39,695 bases of DNA from an uncultured Methanobrevibacter sp. Its GTDB lineage: Archaea > Methanobacteriota > Methanobacteria > Methanobacteriales > Methanobacteriaceae. Below are positions 32,676 to 39,695 of the stretch, in pieces. A program made the position numbers and the translations under genes. Positions within the stretch are counted from its first letter, which is position 1. Each line of letters starts with the position of its first letter. Where the stretch lies: assembly GCA_902789505.1 (NCBI GenBank), contig CADAOO010000008.1, forward strand, positions 1-39,695, in the 5' to 3' direction. The notes under the pieces were generated by a model. That model was not told where the DNA came from, ran no database searches, and worked only from the letters and a program-made list of their open reading frames with translations.

Positions 32676-32701
32676 AAAATTATTCTTATTTTCTAAACAT
32701 C

Positions 32702-33220
32702 TTATTTTTTTTTGAATTTTTCCAACAAACAAATACTTCTTGACCATTGATATGCAATCCTTGGAGACCCATCCGCCACATATATTGTTCCGCATCTTTG
32801 AAATCCATTCTTTTCAATCAGACCCTGCATGACCAGATTGCTTTCATGAGTGTCTATTCTAACATCATCACAAAAATTCCTGCAGTAATCAACAGCGCAG
32901 GCGAATATTCCCCTTATCTTTCCGTCACTTGCGATTCTATGAATAGTTACATAGGGATTGTCATTAAGCCATTCGCCGTTTTCAATATATTGATAAGTCG
33001 GCTCATCTCCACTGAAAAGGGCAAATACCCCATGAGGGGATTCACCCTCACAAACCAAACAGCAAACCCCCTTATCAATATCATCCCTGATTAAATCCTC
33101 ACCAGGATATCTGTGTCCCCACTGGTTCGGATTTCCGGATTCAATCATGAAATCCTGAGCAATTCCATATATTTCCATAATATTTTTCAAATCATCCATT
33201 CTGGCTTTTCGGATATGCAT
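32702..33220 (-). CDS. GNAT-family N-acetyltransferase
   Basis: The 172-residue protein transfers an acetyl group from acetyl-CoA to an unknown amine. The fold opens MHIRKARMDDLKNIMEIYGI. The beta-4/helix-3 region HRIASDGKIRGIFACAVDYC corresponds to the acetyl-CoA-binding segment, though the usual R/Q-x-x-G-x-G/A is degenerate. NLVMQGLIEKNGFQRCGTIY matches the final N-x-x-M-x-x-x-Y/L-x-K-x-G-F motif. The start is ATG 33220, one base after the stop of the HAD-phosphatase gene (TGAAATG). A longer frame lies inside that gene and is not used. It is the last gene of an MFS-HAD-GNAT operon. Confidence 0.88.
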   Translation of the reverse strand: MHIRKARMDDLKNIMEIYGIAQDFMIESGNPNQWGHRYPGEDLIRDDIDKGVCCLVCEGESPHGVFALFSGDEPTYQYIENGEWLNDNPYVTIHRIASDGKIRGIFACAVDYCRNFCDDVRIDTHESNLVMQGLIEKNGFQRCGTIYVADGSPRIAYQWSRSICLLEKFKKK

Positions 33221-33221
33221 T

Positions 33222-33872
33222 TCAATCACAAAAATACTTAATAATCTGGGAAAAATCATCAATGGATTCCAGGATATAATCATTTTCCCAATCGCTTTCA
33301 TTGCCGTAACCCCATTTGACAACGACACAATCAACTCCTGCATTTTCAGCAGTTTTAATGTCAGTTATGGAATCTCCGATGTATATCACCTCATCCAAAG
33401 AAACACCAGCTTCTTTAACTATCTTATTTACACCATAAGGATTCGGTTTTGAAGGAAAATCCATTTCATGGCCTTCGATTGAAGCAAAATCTATATCACT
33501 GAAGAATTTCGATACGAAATATTGGATTGAATAGGTGAATCTGTTGGAATTGATGGCAATTAAAACATCCTTTTCCTGCAGATTAGCCAAAACTTCATGA
33601 GCATGAGGAAATGGAACTGTGGCCTCCTTTTTTGAAGATTCATAAAATTCCAGATAAACCTTTTTTAGTGACTCAATGTTTTCGGAAGTGTTCTTATCCC
33701 TCAAAACCAGAGAAACAATCTCATCGATGTTTCCACCCAGATAACCTATATAGTCCTCCCTTGTTAAACTGGGCAGGTCATACATTGATAAAGCCTTGTT
33801 AAAAGAGATTACAACATCATCAACTGAATCAACTAACGTTCCATCAAAGTCAAAAATTGCAAGCTTTTTCAT
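33222..33872 (-). CDS. HAD-superfamily phosphatase (phosphoglycolate-phosphatase-like)
   Basis: This 216-residue cytosolic hydrolase has all four HAD motifs. DFDGTLVDS (residues 8-16) holds the nucleophile aspartate. INSN is the motif II position. A lysine in PSKPNPYGVNKIVKEAG is motif III, and GDSITDIKTAENAG with acidic residues is motif IV. The helical cap (about 18-85) gives subtype I, as in Gph/beta-phosphoglucomutase-like enzymes. The substrate is unknown. It lies 31 bases downstream of an MFS transporter gene and is coupled to the GNAT gene, so the three may handle one compound or its derivative. Confidence 0.92.
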   Translation of the reverse strand: MKKLAIFDFDGTLVDSVDDVVISFNKALSMYDLPSLTREDYIGYLGGNIDEIVSLVLRDKNTSENIESLKKVYLEFYESSKKEATVPFPHAHEVLANLQEKDVLIAINSNRFTYSIQYFVSKFFSDIDFASIEGHEMDFPSKPNPYGVNKIVKEAGVSLDEVIYIGDSITDIKTAENAGVDCVVVKWGYGNESDWENDYILESIDDFSQIIKYFCD

Positions 33873-33903
33873 ATTTTAATATTAATTTTTGAAATATAAT
33901 AAT

Positions 33904-35088
33904 TTATTTACGAAGCGCATATAAACAAATCGGCAACGCCAGCAATGTGATAAATGAGGAAATGTAATACACAGGAGCGTATCCGCTAGTTGCCGTGACA
34001 AAGCATCCCAGAAGAGCAGGCCCAAAACCCATTGTGGCATCACAGAATATGTAAAAAGTAGATACTGCATAGGAACGGCGATGTTCAGATGCATTTCTTG
34101 TGACAATGGTCGTACAGGCAGAATTAAGTGTTCCGAAACCTAAAGCCGCACAGACTGCACAGACAATAACTGTTACAGGAGACGGTGCAACTGCAATTAA
34201 AAACAATCCTATGCACTGCGCTATAATCCCAACGACACATATTATTAAATCCCCACCCCTATCCTGTATTTTTCCGGCAATTGGTCTTGATAAGACTAAA
34301 ATGACAGAATATATCAAAAAGAACCATGAAAAGACAGCAGTCAAATCAACTTCAATTGCATAAAGCCTGTAAAATGACAATATTGAAACATAACCGAGAC
34401 TTGTCAGTGCAGTAAAAAGAGAAACCGGAATGGCTTTAATTTCAAAAACCTTTTCAATTCCAGAATATTCATTATCATTAATTTCAGCCAAATCCGGATG
34501 ATTTCCCGGATCATGTTTACTGACATCAACAAAATAGATGAAAATTAAGGCAAGAGCGGAAAAAATGCTTGCAGCCAAAAAGCAGCCATTCGAACCTACT
34601 GTATCATATAAAAATCCACTGATATATGGACCGATACCAACTGCCAGAGTGGTTCCAATCATGAAATAACCGAAAGCCTCTCCAAAACGGCTTTTTGGAA
34701 GAACATCCGAAGCTATTGTAACAATTGCATTGGCCGTTGCTCCGAAACCTATGCCGTGAACAAAACGAACGACCAAAAGCAGAAAAACATCATCCACTAC
34801 AAAATACAAAAGACATGAAAGAAAATGAATGCTCATGAATATCATGGCAGTCTTTTTCCAGCCGATTCTTTCAAGGGCATTTCCCGAATAGATTCTTGAA
34901 CATAACCCTCCGAAAATATACATTCCGGAAACAAGCCCTGCAACAGTTGCCGATGAACCTAAAGATGTGGCGTACTCGGCTGTTGTTGACATCAGCGCAT
35001 ACATTACCAATGCTGAAAAAAGCAGGGCACCAAACACCAAAAAGAAATCCCTTGTAAAAATTTTTTCATCATTTTTCCGGATGTTCAT
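33904..35088 (-). CDS. Major facilitator superfamily transporter
   Basis: The 394 residues have twelve membrane helices. The motif-A-like loop between helices 2 and 3 is GGLCSRIYSGNALERIGWKK (about 54-73), resembling the drug:H+ antiporter pattern. The second-half equivalent appears in LSRPIAGKIQDRGGDLIICV. Helix 4 begins VVRFVHGIGFGATANAIVTI, again drug-exporter-like. The probable role is efflux of a small molecule, driven by protons; the substrate is unknown. It is first in an operon with a HAD phosphatase and an acetyltransferase, which might modify the exported compound. The Ig-like protein genes flank the operon on both sides. Confidence 0.92.
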   Translation of the reverse strand: MNIRKNDEKIFTRDFFLVFGALLFSALVMYALMSTTAEYATSLGSSATVAGLVSGMYIFGGLCSRIYSGNALERIGWKKTAMIFMSIHFLSCLLYFVVDDVFLLLVVRFVHGIGFGATANAIVTIASDVLPKSRFGEAFGYFMIGTTLAVGIGPYISGFLYDTVGSNGCFLAASIFSALALIFIYFVDVSKHDPGNHPDLAEINDNEYSGIEKVFEIKAIPVSLFTALTSLGYVSILSFYRLYAIEVDLTAVFSWFFLIYSVILVLSRPIAGKIQDRGGDLIICVVGIIAQCIGLFLIAVAPSPVTVIVCAVCAALGFGTLNSACTTIVTRNASEHRRSYAVSTFYIFCDATMGFGPALLGCFVTATSGYAPVYYISSFITLLALPICLYALRK

Positions 35089-35137
35089 TGATAAGATATA
35101 TATACTGTGAAATTAAAAACATTTTTCCATTGTAACA

Positions 35138-35145
35138 TTATATAT
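35138..35145 (+). promoter_or_regulatory. TATA box of the second Ig-like protein gene
   Basis: TTATATAT about 40 bases before ATG 35181, with a GGGAGGAAAAA ribosome site between them, is a plausible basal promoter. Confidence 0.5.
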
Positions 35146-35180
35146 CCTTAAACACAAAATTAGAATAAAGGGAGGAAAAA

Positions 35181-35783
35181 ATGTATAGAAAAATTTTAAT
35201 AGCTCTAATAATAATCGTGCTGATTGTGCTGGGAGGCCTTATAGTATTTTCAAATGGTGACTCCAATAGCAATACAGACACTAAAATCAATTTTTTAAGT
35301 AATAAAACGCTTCAAAATGGAGATGCAATCGTATTTGAACTGACTGACTCCAAAGGAAACGTTCTTGCAAATCAGGAACTGAAAATTAAATTCACATCCA
35401 GTTCAGGGGAAAGCCAAAACTTCACTATCACAACTGATAATCTGGGAAAAGGAAAACTTGTATTGAATGAACAGGACGGCAACTATACAATAACCGTAGC
35501 TTATGCCGGTGACAGCAGCCATAAGGGATGTTCTGCAAATCAGACCATAACCATAGGCAATGTAAATTCCCAACAGACCGATTCGACTTCACAAACATCC
35601 TCTTCATCACAATCCGCAAGCACTAGCTCTTCATCCAGTTCATCCTCATCATCAGATTTGAAGTATGACAGCGAATTGAATGTGTATTACGATTCAAACG
35701 GTATAGTCAGAGGCGGACAAAGTGATGGATCCCGCTATGAATCCATTAAAAACAATCCCGTAACCGGGCATGACCTTGAATGA
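35181..35783 (+). CDS. N-terminally anchored Ig-like surface protein (copy 2)
   Basis: This 200-residue protein is a paralogue of the 32067 gene product. It has a membrane anchor (about 4-25, ILIALIIIVLIVLGGLIVF) and an Ig-like domain (about 34-125) with TLQNGDAIVFELTDSKGNVL, TTDNLGKGKLVL and NYTITVAYAGDS. A serine-rich linker (about 128-160) contains a run of at least ten serines, and the C-terminal block YDSELNVYYDSNGIVRGGQS closes it. The ribosome site GGGAGG is strong. The shared block and identical architecture show duplication; the intervening MFS-HAD-GNAT operon on the opposite strand separates the two. The hairpin terminator overlaps the end of the neighbouring ogt gene. Confidence 0.85.
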   Translation: MYRKILIALIIIVLIVLGGLIVFSNGDSNSNTDTKINFLSNKTLQNGDAIVFELTDSKGNVLANQELKIKFTSSSGESQNFTITTDNLGKGKLVLNEQDGNYTITVAYAGDSSHKGCSANQTITIGNVNSQQTDSTSQTSSSSQSASTSSSSSSSSSSDLKYDSELNVYYDSNGIVRGGQSDGSRYESIKNNPVTGHDLE

Positions 35784-35794
35784 TAAAACAAACA

Positions 35795-35820
35795 GATTAA
35801 TTAATCTTCATTAATTAATC
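35795..35820 (+). terminator. Hairpin terminator after the second Ig-like gene, overlapping the ogt 3' end
   Basis: A perfect ten-base dyad GATTAATTAA / TTAATTAATC with loop TCTTCA is followed by CTTTTTTC on the plus strand. Its right arm includes the last codons and stop of the convergent ogt gene, so the terminator is built partly from coding sequence. Confidence 0.7.
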
Positions 35821-36290
35821 CTTTTTTCTAATTTTAACAGCTCTATTTTTTTATCGATTCCGCCGGCATATCCAGTCATCTTTCCATTTGCCCCCAAAAC
35901 CCTGTGGCATGGAATAAGAATTGAAATCGGATTGTGGCCAACCGCTCCCCCTACAGCCTGAGGAGACATTGTTTTAGACAATCTAGAAGCGATTTGCCCA
36001 TATGTTAATGTTTGACCATATGGAATTTCTGAAAGTATTTTCCATACCTTCAATCTGAATTGTGACCCTTCCGGCCTGAGCTTAAAATCAATTTCAGGAT
36101 TCAAACCCCTGAAGTAATCATCAAGCCAGAGTTTAACCTTTTTAAAAATAGCCAAATCATCATTAATAACTATATTGTCAAGTGAGGGGAAATGTTTCTG
36201 GCCGTAAAACCAAACACCGCAAATAGCTTCGCCATCACTTACAATCAGAATTTTTCCGATGGGTGAGAAATAATCAGTTGAGAAATACAT
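35811..36290 (-). CDS. ogt: Methylated-DNA-protein cysteine methyltransferase (O6-alkylguanine repair)
   Basis: The 159-residue DNA-repair protein transfers an alkyl group from O6-alkylguanine to its own cysteine, once per molecule. The active-site P-C-H-R-V lies in ISILIPCHRVLGANGKM. The helix-turn-helix region around SRLSKTMSPQAVGGAVGHNP inserts into DNA, and YAGGIDKKIELLKLE closes the domain. The N-terminal domain (1-75) is short and variable, as in Ogt. The start ATG 36290 gives the family N-terminus; a longer frame lies within the upstream CfbC-like gene. It begins just after that gene's stop, so it belongs to the same operon. Confidence 0.93.
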   Translation of the reverse strand: MYFSTDYFSPIGKILIVSDGEAICGVWFYGQKHFPSLDNIVINDDLAIFKKVKLWLDDYFRGLNPEIDFKLRPEGSQFRLKVWKILSEIPYGQTLTYGQIASRLSKTMSPQAVGGAVGHNPISILIPCHRVLGANGKMTGYAGGIDKKIELLKLEKRIN

Positions 36291-36294
36291 TTTT

Positions 36295-37089
36295 CTACAT
36301 ATATGACCTGAAAAATTCTTCAAACTCCTCATCACCCATAGGTTCCGGAGTTGATACATTTTCATTGTCCATAATACTTGAAGCGAGGTTGATGTATTCA
36401 AGTGCTTCATCACTTTTAGGGTATTTTTCTACAACGGTTTTTGCATCTAATTCAGCATCCTGAATTAAATTACTCCTATGAATAACTCCAACTACATGTG
36501 TTCCGATCTTTTTAGCAAAGTCGTTGACAATTTCCTCTTCCCTATCGACATTTCTGCAGTTGCAAACGATACCGCTTAAGTTGCCCTTAAGTTTTTTGAT
36601 GCCTCTGACAATATTGTTTGCAGCATAAAGTGACATGTATTCACCGGAAGTTACAATAACTACTTCATCAGCGTATTTTTCACGTAAAGGAACTGAAAAA
36701 CCTCCACAGACAACATCACCCAATACGTCATAAACAACAACATCCAAATCCTCATCAAAAATGCCCAAGTTTTCAAGACGTTTCATGGCAACGATGACCC
36801 CCCGTCCGGCACAGCCAACACCAGGTTCCGGACCTCCGCTTTCAACACATTGAATATCTTTAAATCCCCTAAATACCAAATCATCTTTTTCGGGTTTTCT
36901 GTTCTCTTTTAATGTATTGACAACAGTAGGAATTCTTTTGCCATAGAGAGTACGTGTTGTATCCGCCTTCGGATCACAACCAATTACCAGACAATTCAAG
37001 CCTTCATTTGCCCAGACAGCAGACAGGTTAGCTACTGTAGTACTCTTTCCAATTCCACCTTTACCGTAAATGGCTATCTTTTTAATCAT
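36295..37089 (-). CDS. cfbC: NifH-like ATPase, probably CfbC of coenzyme F430 synthesis
   Basis: This 264-residue homodimeric iron-sulfur ATPase is related to nitrogenase iron protein. The P-loop GKGGIGKST is near the start (about 9-17). CDPKADTT follows the second nucleotide contact. The two cysteines that hold the shared [4Fe-4S] cluster are in GVGCAGRGV and DVLGDVVCGGF. Without nitrogenase genes in the window and in a methanogen setting, the best fit is CfbC. CfbC feeds electrons to CfbD for reductive cyclisation of nickel sirohydrochlorin a,c-diamide in F430 synthesis; a nitrogen-fixation NifH is the main alternative. The start ATG 37089 follows GAGAGGAATTCAG. The ATG overlaps the upstream U32 stop (ATGATTAA), so translation is coupled. 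Confidence 0.75.
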   Translation of the reverse strand: MIKKIAIYGKGGIGKSTTVANLSAVWANEGLNCLVIGCDPKADTTRTLYGKRIPTVVNTLKENRKPEKDDLVFRGFKDIQCVESGGPEPGVGCAGRGVIVAMKRLENLGIFDEDLDVVVYDVLGDVVCGGFSVPLREKYADEVVIVTSGEYMSLYAANNIVRGIKKLKGNLSGIVCNCRNVDREEEIVNDFAKKIGTHVVGVIHRSNLIQDAELDAKTVVEKYPKSDEALEYINLASSIMDNENVSTPEPMGDEEFEEFFRSYM

Positions 37090-38323
37090 CTGAATTCCTC
37101 TCAATCAATTTATAAACAAAGTCATTTTGCCTTACTTTTGTTGGAATGGCTATCGCCACATTGCAACCTTTTTTAGCTTCATTCACACTTTCACCATCAA
37201 TCTGCATTGAATCTATGGTATGGGTTATTGAACCTGTAGTCTGGCCCTGAATCATTATCCTATCCCCCAAAGACAAATCATCCCATATTCTGATTTCAGC
37301 AGCCTTAACCTTATTATAGTAGTTAACAACCTGCCCCATGTCCTTTTTAATGAATTTTGATTGGTTGTCTTCACTTGTCTCAAACGGAGTATTAAAATAA
37401 AAGTTTGTGTCAAATCCACGATTGAATACACTTGTCAGTTCATCCATCCATTCATCTCGAACTTTATAATCATCAGGATTTCTTAAATAATCATCAATGG
37501 CCTGCCTGTAAACTCCAGTAACCATTGCACCATAATCAGGACTTCTGGCCCTTCCTTCGATTTTAAACGAAGAAACACCACTTTCAATAAGATTTGGAAT
37601 GTATTCAATCATGCACATGTCTTTTGGTGAAAAAAAGTTAGTCCTATAACTTCCATCATCACTGCCAGTGATTATAAAGCTTTCATCCTCAACTTCCGAA
37701 AAGTTAATGACATTGTCTTCACCCTCCTCATAGGTCAATGTCCAGTTTTTACGACACGGCTGGAGACAATCACCACAGTTTGCACTTCTTCCATACAGCC
37801 CATAACTTAAAAAACATCTTCCAGAAATTGCCATACATATTGCGCCATGAATGAAAATTTCAGTTTCAATTGGAGATTTTTTAGTGATTTCAGTAATTTC
37901 CCTTAAAGATAACTCGCGGGAAAGAATTGCCCTTTTGGCACCTAATTTTTTAAGGGTTCTGAGGGTATAAGAATTGGTTACATTTTCCTGAACGCTTATG
38001 TGAGCTTCAAGACCATGGGATACAGTATCCTCAATTAAACCTATATCAGATAAAATAAGTCCATCGACTTCCGATGAGGAAATCCTTTCCAAATTTTTTT
38101 CAAGCTCACAGGCTAACTTTTCATTTAGGATTATATTAGTGCACAAATAAGTTTTGGCTCCATACTCCTTTGCAATACCTGAAACCTTACTCAAATCATC
38201 AAGACCAAAATTTTTGGCGTTGGCCCTCATGTTATAGTCATCAAGACCAAAATAAACAGCATCCGCCCCATTTTCTAAAACGGAGCGAAGTGCCATCCGG
38301 AAGCTCAGTAGGATACTCTTCAT
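37082..38323 (-). CDS. U32-family peptidase-like iron-sulfur protein, N-terminus apparently shortened
   Basis: The 413 residues show a TIM-barrel opening ENGADAVYFGLDDYNMRANA and the mid segment IFIHGAICMAISGRCFLSYG. The following cysteine motif, SANCGDCLQPCRKNW, is the U32 signature. Members of this family (UbiU/UbiV, RlhA, YegQ-like) bind a [4Fe-4S] cluster and take part in hydroxylation reactions, so 'peptidase' is a historical name. The usual first strand M-x-E-L-L-A-P-A-G-N is missing; the frame opens MKSILLSFRMALRSVLENGA inside the purF gene. The start could also be the ATG at 38296. The overlap with purF is at least 56 bases. This could be a fused junction after a deletion. It is coupled to the downstream CfbC-like gene. 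Confidence 0.82.
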   Translation of the reverse strand: MKSILLSFRMALRSVLENGADAVYFGLDDYNMRANAKNFGLDDLSKVSGIAKEYGAKTYLCTNIILNEKLACELEKNLERISSSEVDGLILSDIGLIEDTVSHGLEAHISVQENVTNSYTLRTLKKLGAKRAILSRELSLREITEITKKSPIETEIFIHGAICMAISGRCFLSYGLYGRSANCGDCLQPCRKNWTLTYEEGEDNVINFSEVEDESFIITGSDDGSYRTNFFSPKDMCMIEYIPNLIESGVSSFKIEGRARSPDYGAMVTGVYRQAIDDYLRNPDDYKVRDEWMDELTSVFNRGFDTNFYFNTPFETSEDNQSKFIKKDMGQVVNYYNKVKAAEIRIWDDLSLGDRIMIQGQTTGSITHTIDSMQIDGESVNEAKKGCNVAIAIPTKVRQNDFVYKLIERNSDD

Positions 38324-39683
38324 TTACACATCCCAGACATAAATTCTCCTTAGGCATTCCAATAGCTTTTACTAAAGATTCCAATGTAATATAACCCAAT
38401 GAATCAATATTTAACTGCTTTTGAATTTCTTCGATGCTATAGTTTGCGGCAATTAACTCTTTTTTGGTTGCCATTGCAACCCCATAATAACAAGGAGAAA
38501 TAACCGGAGGACATCCAACCAAAAAGTGAATTTCAGCAGGTTCTGCTTCTTTAACAAGATCAAGTAACTGTTTGGAAGTGGTTCCTCTTACAATACTATC
38601 ATCAATCAGAATAATCTTTTTGCCTTTTATTGCTTCTTTTATAGGATTTAATTTGACTCTTACTGCAAGTTCCCTTTCTTCCTGGGTCGGCATGATGAAT
38701 GTTCTTCCAACATATCTGTTTTTAATCAATCCTTCACCATATGGAATTCCGGAAGCTCTGGAGTATCCGATAGCTGCTGGGATTGATGAATCCGGAACAG
38801 GAATTACCAAATCAGCATCAATAGGATACAATTCATGTAACTGACGTCCAATATTCATTCTGGTTTTATAAACATTAACGCCATCAATGGTACTGTCCGG
38901 TCTTGCAAAGTAGACATATTCAAACATACAGTGTGAAAGTTTGCATTTTCCTGCGCTTTCCAGCATGTGGGAATTAATTTCATCGTTTTTGAAGTAAACT
39001 ACCTCACCTGGAACTATATCTCTAATAAATTCAGCATTGATTACATCAAAAGCAACAGTTTCTGATGCTAAAATGAACTCATCATCCCTTTTTGCAATGG
39101 CAAGAGGTTTTATTCCCATAGGATCCCTTACACCATAGAGTTCACCGTCAACCAAGATAGTTAATGCATATGAACCAACAAGCCTTTTACATACAGACTC
39201 AATGGCATCCAAAACATCTTTATTGTTGTCATAATGCGCCTTTTTAAGCATATAACAAATTACTTCAGAATCGCAATCTGATTTGAAATAAAATCCTTCA
39301 TCAATGAGTTCCCTTCTTAACTCTTCGGAATTGACAATATCTCCGTTATGAGCCATTGCAATAAATCCGTCTCCAAAATCAGTTACAAAAGGTTGTGAAT
39401 TTTCCAATTTTGACTGGCCGGTAGTTGAATATCTTACATGACCAATTGATCTGTTTCCGGTCAGGTTATGGATTTCATAATCCCTGAACACATCAGTTAT
39501 TAAACCCATTCCACAGTAATAATTCAAACCTTTTTTAGAATCAAAAGTAGCTATTCCCGCTGATTCCTGACCTCTGTGCTGTAAAGCATACAAACTATAA
39601 TAAACAAAGGATGCGACATTTTTAGATTCATCACTACAATGAATACCTACAATACCACACTTATCTTCCATCTCTCCGTGCAT
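38241..39683 (-). CDS. purF: Amidophosphoribosyltransferase (PurF), C-terminus running into the U32 gene
   Basis: PurF catalyses the first committed step of purine synthesis: PRPP plus glutamine to phosphoribosylamine. The 480 residues include an Ntn glutaminase domain with nucleophile cysteine 9, exposed after removal of a short propeptide (MHGEMEDK-C-GIVGI). The PRPP loop is in IILIDDSIVRGTTSKQL. Four cysteines fit the iron-sulfur-containing PurF type: SHCMFEY, LVGCPPV (with SPCYYG nearby) and the CLGC pair near the end. After EYPTELP the sequence GTSLRFRKWGGCCLFWS is the out-of-frame reading of the U32 N-terminus, not a recognisable PurF end. The start ATG 39683 follows AGGAGTTAGCAC; ATG 39671 is an alternative. 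The gene begins close to the window edge. Confidence 0.93.
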   Translation of the reverse strand: MHGEMEDKCGIVGIHCSDESKNVASFVYYSLYALQHRGQESAGIATFDSKKGLNYYCGMGLITDVFRDYEIHNLTGNRSIGHVRYSTTGQSKLENSQPFVTDFGDGFIAMAHNGDIVNSEELRRELIDEGFYFKSDCDSEVICYMLKKAHYDNNKDVLDAIESVCKRLVGSYALTILVDGELYGVRDPMGIKPLAIAKRDDEFILASETVAFDVINAEFIRDIVPGEVVYFKNDEINSHMLESAGKCKLSHCMFEYVYFARPDSTIDGVNVYKTRMNIGRQLHELYPIDADLVIPVPDSSIPAAIGYSRASGIPYGEGLIKNRYVGRTFIMPTQEERELAVRVKLNPIKEAIKGKKIILIDDSIVRGTTSKQLLDLVKEAEPAEIHFLVGCPPVISPCYYGVAMATKKELIAANYSIEEIQKQLNIDSLGYITLESLVKAIGMPKENLCLGCVNEEYPTELPDGTSLRFRKWGGCCLFWS

Positions 39684-39695
39684 GTGCTAACTCCT

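Noticed and set aside
35093..35103. TATATATATC just upstream of the MFS gene as its TATA box
   Set aside because: It lies only about 5-15 bases before the start codon, too close for a TATA box of that gene unless the start is further inside.
35620..35660. Possible tandem DNA repeat in the serine-rich linker of the second Ig-like protein
   Set aside because: It is simple codon repetition (TCA/TCT/AGC serine codons) within a coding region, not an independent repeat element, though slippage there is possible.
1..39695. tRNA, rRNA, CRISPR arrays and insertion sequences
   Set aside because: No cloverleaf-type sequence, regularly spaced repeats or transposase reading frame was recognised by eye; short or divergent tRNAs could be missed without a dedicated scan.

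Overview
The window is a low-GC, gene-dense stretch of an archaeal chromosome, most probably a methanogen of the Methanobacteriales (Methanobrevibacter-like). Genes for methenyl-H4MPT cyclohydrolase (mch), beta-RFAP synthase (methanopterin biosynthesis), a NifH-like CfbC candidate (coenzyme F430) and archaeal transcription factor S support this. So do TATA-box promoters, GGTGATT/GGAGG ribosome binding sites, T-rich terminators, tandem rubrerythrins, Cna_B/Ig-like surface proteins and a beta-helix adhesin-like protein. No rRNA, tRNA, CRISPR array or insertion sequence was recognised.

Layout. 1-5.5 kb: nicotinamide phosphoribosyltransferase, two rubrerythrins, a DUF4013-type membrane protein, mch, and a small Cna_B surface protein interrupted by an in-frame stop. 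5.6-8.8 kb: nitroreductase and ClC channel (abutting genes), a frameshifted TPR/SHOCT gene, and transcription factor S. 8.8-13.7 kb: a membrane cluster of two paralogous four-helix proteins, an ExbD-like DUF2149 protein, an ExbB/TolQ/MotA proton channel, a DUF2162-type multispanning protein and a 635-residue anchored surface protein. 13.9-17.1 kb: aryl-CoA ligase (PaaK type) with an ACT protein, a frameshifted channel-like gene, and a tandem pair of three-helix membrane proteins. 17.3-20.3 kb: beta-RFAP synthase, a voltage-gated-type K+ channel, a zinc-hydrolase-like protein and ferritin with a structured leader. 20.5-22.6 kb: a decayed gene, a BRO-N protein and NudC. 22.6-25.4 kb: nitroreductase, MalY-type aminotransferase and a signal-less beta-helix protein in one transcription unit. 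25.5-31.8 kb: DUF308/HdeD-like protein, a putative ribbon-helix-helix regulator with palindromic sites, flavodoxin-like reductase, dicarboxylate/amino-acid symporter, SerRS, an HxlR regulator with a divergent promoter, and an ArsC/Spx-like protein. 32-39.7 kb: two paralogous anchored Ig-like proteins flanking an MFS-HAD-GNAT operon, then O6-alkylguanine methyltransferase, CfbC-like, U32 peptidase and PurF in an overlapping operon.

Working together. Mch and beta-RFAP synthase serve methanogenesis and its C1 carrier. Rubrerythrins, ferritin, the flavodoxin-like reductase and the nitroreductases fit oxygen, iron and redox stress. NAMPT and NudC could form an NAD salvage loop. The most system-like element is the ExbB/ExbD-like cluster, a probable ion-motive-force-driven machine in a cell without an outer membrane. 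Three genes carry reading-frame lesions. Two are single-base shortenings of A/T runs, which may be genuine decay or assembly error.
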